NCBI GenBank assembly: GCA_963556255.1
Contig: OY744615.1
Location: 23,084,691-23,148,690 of the forward strand
Length of the DNA stretch: 64,000 nt
From: Allolobophora icterica
Taxonomy: Eukaryota > Annelida > Clitellata > Crassiclitellata > Lumbricidae
Reading direction: 5' to 3'
Shown one piece after another: positions 57,411 through 64,000 of this stretch; position 1 is the first letter of the stretch, and every line of letters starts with the position of its first letter. Made by a program: the position numbers and the translations under genes. The notes below the pieces were generated by a model that searched no databases, was not told the origin of the DNA, and was given only the letters and a program-made list of their open reading frames with translations.

Positions 57411-57502
57411 TTGTAATTTAGGATTAGCCGTTGGTTTTTGGGATTTGCAAATATTTAGAGACCCACCACCTCTGGATGAGCAATTTAACCACTGGCGCCA
57501 CA

Positions 57503-58205
57503 TACCACCCAGAATACGAAGTGACATGATGACCGTGTGTTAATGGTAGTGGTTTAAAAGGACCATACTGAAATACAGTAGTACATGATTAATGGAAGTC
57601 TTAGTGTGGCTAGAAAGTGCAAAGACATAGACTGTCAGATGAGAAGGAACTTACACTGAAGTCTGCTGTTAGATGATTTTGTCCAATAACTTCAAAAACT
57701 ATAACCATAACCATACTTTGGAACTGTACTGATCCCTTTTGGGCTTAAACCATCTGCAGCTAGTGACTGTTATCCCATATTCAGGCAGCAGTGAACAGGT
57801 GATATTCACTATCCAAAGAATTGATGACGAGACTAAATATTAGCCGGTGCAGTGTGTGCATTCGTTTTACAAAAGTTTAACCATGTAGCACCAGACAGCA
57901 AGTTCCTGTATCAAATGTTAAGACGTCACGTGTTCAGAAGGTAGCATCAGAAGCCAGAGTGCAAATGCGCATTAAGTGAATCTGTGACCAGATGGGTTCT
58001 GTGTAATCAGGCCAGTACTGCAACAATAACAGAAATATGTTGCAGGTACATGCATATATATATATATGTATGACCTTTCTATTATGTATGCATGATGTAT
58101 GCTTGTATGTCCGCATGCCCACATACATAGGTGCATGTATGTCAGCATGTATGTAATGTCTGTATGCATGCATGTACTTATGCTGGTGTTTGACAATCAG
58201 CAGAT
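57503..58205. other. Unassigned spacer with a TGTA-rich tract
   Basis: No gene recognised. A diverged GTAT/ATGC simple repeat covers about 58045-58180. Confidence 0.4.
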
Positions 58206-58209
58206 GAAA

Positions 58210-58450
58210 AGTCATTTGATACTGGCATACCAAAGAATTTCTTATGATGGATATCTTGTCATTAAAGAAGCCAATGAAAGCATCAGCATCAGCTGGCAAG
58301 GCGATCTTAGGTAGTTTGGATAGTGTTATCCTAAGGTGCAGTATTTCCAACGGAACCTCGGACAAGATTAGTTTCCTGAAATTAGGTTTGTGATCAAGGA
58401 TTCTGTATAAAAAGTCCTTGGTTTGTGATATAAGACGATTTGGCCTTGAA
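58210..58450 (-). pseudogene. Possible LINE linker remnant
   Basis: On the minus strand, pieces FYTESLITNLISGN, then ALPADADAFIGFFNDKISII and RNSL resemble the segment just before the reverse transcriptase in CR1/Jockey LINEs (SFNNFFSDKITKIRDS type). Frames are broken. Confidence 0.4.
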
Positions 58451-58562
58451 AATTAGGTGACACACCTCGCATTGTTTTTGAAACGCACATGACAGCAGAG
58501 AAGTCGTCAGCCACGTCAAGCGTGTCTCGATGATGCAATAAATATTTAATTAACTCCGTCAT

Positions 58563-59888
58563 AATTTACTCCCAATAAAACATCAATAATACTCAAATAT
58601 TAAAAGTTAGATCAAGTATTTTGATCATTTGTTGATATGCGTGTATCATCATTAGGCTGACACATGACGCCTTTTGCATTTTACTCCGGCAACATTAGCT
58701 AGCGATCGCGCGTCAACCCTCGGCGATAGGAAATTATTCATCCACGTAAAGAATACTGAAAACGTAACCTTAAAGATTTACCTAAACGTAATCCTTTAAA
58801 CTGCAGATCAGTGTTCGCTTTTTATTTTGAACGCCATCACATAAAAGTTATGAATACTCCGTATGGGCCTAATGCATCCTTCTTGTTTTTCTTCTTGTTC
58901 CTGGTCTTTTTAGTCAATCAGCTGCTAAGCTAGAGGACGCGTTTTAGTTTATGCTTCTGTCTTTCAAATCGACGCATTCTATTTATTTAACTCCAGAAAT
59001 TCTTTGAAACCACATCTTATGGGTGCTTCAAACAATCTAAGTTTCAAGGCTACTCAAGTCAAAGGCCTAAACAGCTTACTCGTTGCATGCAAAAGAGCAG
59101 GTCTGTTGCAAAACAAACGAAATTCACAACCAAGTTTATCGACGGCTTAGCCTATATATTGGATGCAAGTCTAGTTCGATATTCCTTTCTCAAGTAGACG
59201 TAGTCTACACTAGGCCTGTATCAAGTAGGCCTAATGTCTGACGGTTTCTGAAGGTGTGGATTGTAATGTAGGCCTAATATAATGTAACATGTGGAACATT
59301 TCTTCAGCTTCGTCTAAGTAGACCTACCAACTTCCTTGATACTCATGCGCATCATATATTCAGGACTCATTATTCACTTTGTAGCTTTAGGCCTACGTAT
59401 TCTTTCGCAGACGGCTCGCACATTTGTCGACATAAAAGCGCAGCCATTACTCTGTACAGCCCAAACGAATGGAGTCGAAACCATACGGTCCATTATTAAC
59501 AACGTGTAGGGGCGACAGAGGCCTACATTTACACAAAAACAAGCATGAGACAAACAAACGAAACTGATGGGCGGAAGTTCTATGAAAATGAAATGAACTA
59601 TATCAATGATCTTTAAAGACGTCGACGGCTTAAGGATGTCGCTAAATAGGCTAGAAGACGTAGTAGCCTACTATATCGGTTTCGTCTCGAGGTGCCTAAC
59701 CCTAGTCCAGAATTTTTAAATCCAGCTTCCACTCGCAGCTATAGCTTTTTTAGTCGCACAAATACATAGGCTACCCTGACCCTAACCCTAAGCCCTAACC
59801 GACCTTCACGACGCTTACCCTTACCCTAACCGACTCTCACGATGCAAAGACACCCACCCAGATAGTACATAGGCACCCCGATTTTAGG
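58563..59888. other. Unassigned spacer with telomere-like patch
   Basis: No gene seen. At about 59776-59835 there is CCCTAACCCTAAGCCCTAAC, a short telomere-like degenerate stretch. TAGGCCTA palindromes begin to appear. Confidence 0.45.
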
Positions 59889-60026
59889 CACTGGCGTAAA
59901 CTTGTCCAAAATATTGGGGGGGGGCTTTTGGTTATTTTTCTACACTTGTTGCATTGGGTGTACAGTTAGTCTCAATTATTGTGGGGCACGTGCCCAGGCT
60001 GCCCCCCCCCCGAGTCTACGCCTATG
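59889..60026. mobile_element. hAT-like MITE, CACTGGCGTAAAC family, short copy
   Basis: 138 bp with the same ends as 9473-10189. Flanks ATTTTAGG and ATTGTAGG give an 8-bp duplication with one mismatch. Confidence 0.8.
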
Positions 60027-60034
60027 ATTGTAGG

Positions 60035-60585
60035 CCTACATGTTCGTCCAACACGCACATAATAAACTGCCTATATGTATAGCCGGAACAAGTTGAGGGC
60101 CTACCGCTTTCTAAGCATTTTCGTTCATCAGCGCTTAAGCGGAGTCTTAGCTATAGTGCATTTATGGGCCTAAATTCAGTGTCATTTTAATAGGCCTATA
60201 CCATAAAAACTCCGTAACTGTCTTCATAGCAGTAGGCCTATTCGGCCCACCCAACTTAATTAGCCACGCGTGCAATGGGCCCTATAGGCCTAGTTCTCTT
60301 CAGCGCCGTTGCAACGGCACTTTCATTCCTAATGACTCACCTAAGGTTTAGCCCACAGGCCAGTCACAATGATCACTGGCCAGTCACAATACTCTTTGGC
60401 CAGTCACAATACTTAAAATCGGTCCTTACACTCAGACTTGCCATTATATTCAGCTAGGTCATCGGTCTGGTAAAGGGTCATTTTTCATAGTTGAAATGCA
60501 GCAGAATCTACGCTCGAAGCGGCGTCATCTGAGGAATGCTGCATCTGTGTTATTTCACACAGCATTCCCTAGATGGATCACAGAC
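60035..60585. other. Unassigned spacer
   Basis: No gene recognised. A short repeat, GGCCAGTCACAAT, occurs three times at about 60358-60410. Confidence 0.4.
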
Positions 60586-60588
60586 CAA

Positions 60589-60667
60589 AGTGATGATGAC
60601 GATAATGAAGATGATGATGGTGGTGGTGGGGATGATGATGATGATGAGGAGGATGATGATGATGATG

Positions 60668-60699
<32 letters not shown>

Positions 60700-60715
60700 G
60701 AATTGATGATGATGA
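60589..60715. repeat. Compound (GAT)n-(GGT)-(ATT)n microsatellite
   Basis: GATGAT, GGTGGT, GATGAG and ATTATT triplet runs in a row. Asp- and Tyr-rich or Ile-rich frames here are not genes. Confidence 0.9.
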
Positions 60716-60986
60716 TAGTAGGCCCTAATGAAAGATTTATATACGCAACAAATGAGGAATAGGAATGCTCCTAAATAGGAGAAACAGATTAAACAATGTC
60801 GTGGCAATTGTGCGAAAGTTGGACAAAGGACAGAATAAAATCGAGAAAACAATAGAAAGGAGACTGAGAAGCATGGAAACCGGTTGAAAAGATACGAAGA
60901 AACCCAGCTAGCTTCAGAAACAGATGTCTGTCTGTAAGAACGTGAAACATATCCGATCATTTTAAAAATTTGATTAGGCCTAACAT

Positions 60987-61874
60987 CAGTCTTGTTGTCC
61001 TCGAGAGTCGAGACCAAGGTCTTGGTCTCGAGTGCACTCGAGTTCGTTTTTAAAAGTCTTGGTCTTGGTCTTGAGGTTCAAGGTCTTGGTCTTGGTCTTG
61101 GTCTTGAGGTTCAAGGTCTTGGTCTTGAGGTTCAAAGTCTTGGTCTTGGTTTTGCAAGACCAAGACCAAGACTTTTGTCAATATGAACATTCATTAATTG
61201 TAACAAACGGCAAGAATTTTAAAAATTTATCCGATGATTACTCATTACAGTTATTGCTAATTGCTTTAGTATTTACACGATGTGACTGAGGCTTAACTGT
61301 TGTTTTGGACAATTATTTTGACTTCCGTTTACTTACCATGGAATGATTTCAAAACAGACTCACGATTTGTACATTTACATCCGGTTCTTGAAAAGCTGCT
61401 TTGTGTGCTAGCGATTTCAGCACTTGTAGACCGTATTTTTTCACATGGCAGAATTTTTATGAGGCCCCACAAGTCACGTCTTGGTCAGAAAATTCTGAGC
61501 AAATTCGTTTTTATACAATTCAACAGGCATTTGGATTAACATTTCGCAAGAAGGACTTTTCTAAATACGAATTCGGAATTCTCTGCAATCTGCATTTTAA
61601 AGTTGTTTTGCTTGAATAAAATAAAAGACTCACATTTTTATTAAAATAACGAGTAGTCCGACTGGTCAATGTTTAGTAAGGAATAGAAGTCTGGATATGA
61701 CTGTGAATTTTTTGGGTCTTGGTCTTGGTCTTGAGGTTCAAGGTCTTGGTCTTGGTCTTGAGGTTCAAGGTCTTGGTCTTGGTCTTGGTCTTGAGGTGCA
61801 AGGTCTTGGTCTTGGTCTTGAGGTTCAAGGTCTTGGTCTTGGTCTTGAGGTTTAAGGTCTTGACAACAAGACTG
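60987..61874 (+). mobile_element. hAT element with GGTCTT subterminal arrays
   Basis: 888 bp with ends CAGTCTTGTTGTC (inverted at the right). Flanks CCTAACAT and CCTACCAT are an 8-bp duplication with one mismatch. Hexamer arrays of GGTCTT with GAGGTTCAA interruptions lie just inside both ends (61015-61165 and 61714-61862). Between them, plus-strand codons 61360-61539 encode the end of a hAT transposase. Confidence 0.87.
61360..61539 (+). pseudogene. hAT transposase C-terminal dimerisation domain
   Basis: Reads HLHPVLEKLLCVLAISALVD, then RIFSHGRIFMRPHKSRLG and LSKFVFIQFNRHLD. It aligns with the hAT dimerisation domain (LAIPATSAASERVFS...NRLSPEKLSELVFLK type). The rest of the transposase is missing, so the element cannot move itself. 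Confidence 0.8.
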
Positions 61875-62284
61875 CCTACCATAGCCTAAACTTAGGGAAT
61901 AGGCCTATAGGATCTGAAAATGCTGCATGACTAAAACAGGTCATTAAAAATGTTGGTGATTTGTATAGTCTTTCATGGACGAAAGTTCCGATTACGAGAA
62001 TTTCTTCATTAACATTTCCGGTGGTTGCTTGCTCATCTAGATGTGTCGGATCTCTAATTCTAAAACCAAAGCCATTTGCTGAATAAGCATTAAATGTGTG
62101 AAAAACGACTCACATCATCGATTAAGTTTTTTTATTGCTATAAAAAAAACAGTTATGTCAGATGTCCTGTCGTTGGTACGTAGTAGATCTCATAGGTCAG
62201 GTGACTGGTCTAAAATCAGAGGTGCCTGATCATAGATCCAGCCGAGTTCACAGACTGAATGTATACCCATTGAATAGGCCTATA

Positions 62285-63194
62285 CACCGTGTCCCAATTG
62301 AACTGATACCCTTTTGTTTGGCAATAAATCTGTCAATTCTAAAAATAATTCTTTAAAATTATCTTCAGTGAAAGATAGGTAGGCCTAAATTATCAATGTT
62401 TTCTGAAAATTTCATTACATTTTATCTACAGGATGCAACGTTATGCATATTCAAAGTTGGAAAAACAAAATTCGAACTTTCCAACATGTAAAAATTAATT
62501 TCTTTTTTTTATTAACCTTTACAGTTCGACAAAAACATGAAGACATCGACATTTAAAATTAATTTCAGTCCAATGTTGTTCTTTAGAGTTGTCCAAAATG
62601 CCCGCCATTAGCTTGAATACATGCTCTAAGGTGATCTCACCATTCATTGATTGCACGATCAACGATTTCATGGTCAAAATGGAAATTCCTCCACAACTCG
62701 CTGTTTGAGATGGTCCACGTCGCATATGCGGGTTTGATAAACACGTTCCTGAAGAATGCTCCATATCTTGTAGTCGAGCGGATTGAGATCAGGGCCATTG
62801 GGGGCCAAAGAGTGGGTGAAATAAAATATGGAGTTTCTATTGACAGCAGAGCCACAGTTTTTCTGGCTCGGTTTGACTGAAAAGCATTTTCTTTCATTAT
62901 CGTCTGCTTAAATGGAAATGAAGTCATTATGACGTCATATTTTTAGTATGTAGGCCTAAGGTATGCAGTTTGCAAAATAATCATTTTTATCTTTACATGT
63001 TGCAAGTTCGAATTTTGTTGTCCAAATTTGAATGTTCGTTACTTTTGACTCTGTTGATAGAATTCGACGAAATTTTCTAAAAATTATTGATATTATATCT
63101 TTCTTTCAATCTGTAAAATTTCATTAAATTATTTTTATAATTGACAGATTTATTGCCAAAACGAAAAGGGTATCAGTTCAATTGGGACACAGTG
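62285..63194 (-). mobile_element. Tc1/mariner relic with long terminal repeats
   Basis: 910 bp between TA dinucleotides (62283-62284 and 63195-63196). The terminal inverted repeats start CAC(C/T)GTGTCCCAATTGAAC and continue for about 68 bp with few mismatches. On the minus strand near 62690-62800 a transposase end is readable after one frame change: NGPDLNPLDYKIW, then VDRAINEW and LRACIQANGGHF. The N-terminal part is lost. Confidence 0.87.
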
Positions 63195-63317
63195 TATAGC
63201 ATACAGTGTATGCTTTCGTCATTGTCACCAAACATTGAAGTTTTTATAAAAGAAAGTACATAATATTATGCTATCGAAATATAGAAACAATCTTAAATAT
63301 TACGATAAACTCAATAC

Positions 63318-63444
63318 CTTGTAGAACTTCAATGTGGCAGGAAATTTCTGGTCTATATAAGACGGTAAGACCCCATATACGTTTCTCAACTTCATATAGC
63401 GCAGCAAAACAGTCTATGATTTTGATCCATTCTTCTCTTGCCAT
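63318..63444 (-). CDS. Possible first coding exon of an unidentified gene
   Basis: From the ATG at 63444 the minus strand reads MAREEWIKIIDCFAALYEVE and on to HIEVLQ. It ends at CAAG followed by the donor GTATTG (63317 leftward). The 42 codons have no stop and look protein-like. I recognise no family. It cannot be the 5' exon of the PLEKHM1-like frame, because joining it to 55773 in phase gives a stop at once. It may be a separate gene with exons outside my recognition, or chance. Confidence 0.3.
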
Positions 63445-63509
63445 ATGATAGGCCTATACACAAACATTAAATAAATATATTATAGGGTCTATTTATAGGT
63501 CAGGCGACC

Positions 63510-63633
<124 letters not shown>

Positions 63634-63804
63634 CGCATTTGTATAATAATTATGCATATATGCCTATATGTGAGAAGAGAATGACGAGAAGATGGTGCGC
63701 TGATATATCATTCGTGAAGAGCGAACTCGACAGTTTCCTTCCGGTTCGGAAGACATCGAAAGAATGGTCTCACGTGTCTAAAACGGAAATGCAAGAACTA
63801 TACA

Positions 63805-63935
63805 TGTATCCACACCAAATACACGTATACACATATATACGAACTGCAGCATCTCAATTTGCATATATATATATGTATATATATATATATATGTGCGTGT
63901 GTGTGTATGTATACGTATGTATGTATAACTATATA
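63805..63935. repeat. AT/GTAT low-complexity tract
   Basis: ATATAT, GTATGT and ACATAT runs. I see no gene between here and the window end. Confidence 0.8.
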
Positions 63936-64000
63936 CAGATGTAGGCCTATATTTGTATCCCCAAACAGTGTCATGGCGCTTATGCCCAAAATAAACCGAT

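Larger units (their letters stand above)
55888..57494. mobile_element. hAT-like element hosting nested SINE and MITE
   Basis: Ends CAGTGGTTAAATT perfect over 13 bp in inverted orientation. Flanks GCGCCAAA (55880-55887) and GCGCCACA (57495-57502) form an 8-bp duplication with one mismatch. Subterminal repeats of GAGA(C/T)CC(A/G)CCACCT (about 21-22 bp period) fill 55920-56065, and one lies near 57462. A SINE piece and a MITE have inserted within. Confidence 0.8.

Noticed and set aside
59776..59835. Telomere-like CCCTAA repeats
   Set aside because: Only a few degenerate units interrupted by other sequence. Not a telomere and too weak for an interstitial telomeric block.

Overview
The window is eukaryotic nuclear DNA: genes are split by GT-AG introns, and the spacer is packed with retrotransposons, hAT-type miniature elements, tRNA-derived SINEs and microsatellites. 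Protein similarity and the Gmr1-type LTR retrotransposon suggest a marine invertebrate deuterostome, perhaps an echinoderm. That is an inference, and no species can be named.

Host genes. (1) 247-563 (+) is the last exon of a HECT-type ubiquitin ligase whose other exons lie left of the window. (2) 16618-29928 (-) is a complete DNAJC11 gene. I rebuilt 17 coding exons with consistent phases, giving 563 codons. (3) 36044-55773 (-) is a complete PLEKHM1-like gene with 15 coding exons and 891 codons. It has an N-terminal RUN domain and a C-terminal Rubicon-homology zinc domain but no PH domain. (4) 63318-63444 (-) may be the first coding exon of an unidentified gene.

Mobile DNA. At 1596-8137 there is an intact LTR retrotransposon with 432-bp LTRs, a 5-bp target duplication and one 1652-codon gag-pol frame. 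Its integrase precedes its reverse transcriptase, the Gmr1 arrangement. Its LTR carries a CRE, a three-unit heat-shock element and a TATA box in a row. The 8.1-16 kb stretch is a nest of hAT-like MITEs, a palindrome array, LINE remnants and a broken tandem array. At 32.85-34.8 kb is a 5'-truncated LINE with an open reverse transcriptase frame. The 54-64 kb stretch holds several hAT elements with 8-bp duplications, one Tc1/mariner relic, SINE pieces and many copies of the palindrome TAGGCCTA.

The three host genes show no functional link; they are ordinary neighbours. The recurring theme is the transposon ecology: a LINE family whose 3' hairpin tail is shared by a SINE, and many hAT families that insert into one another and into arrays. 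All sequence comparison was done by eye and from memory of protein families, with no database search.
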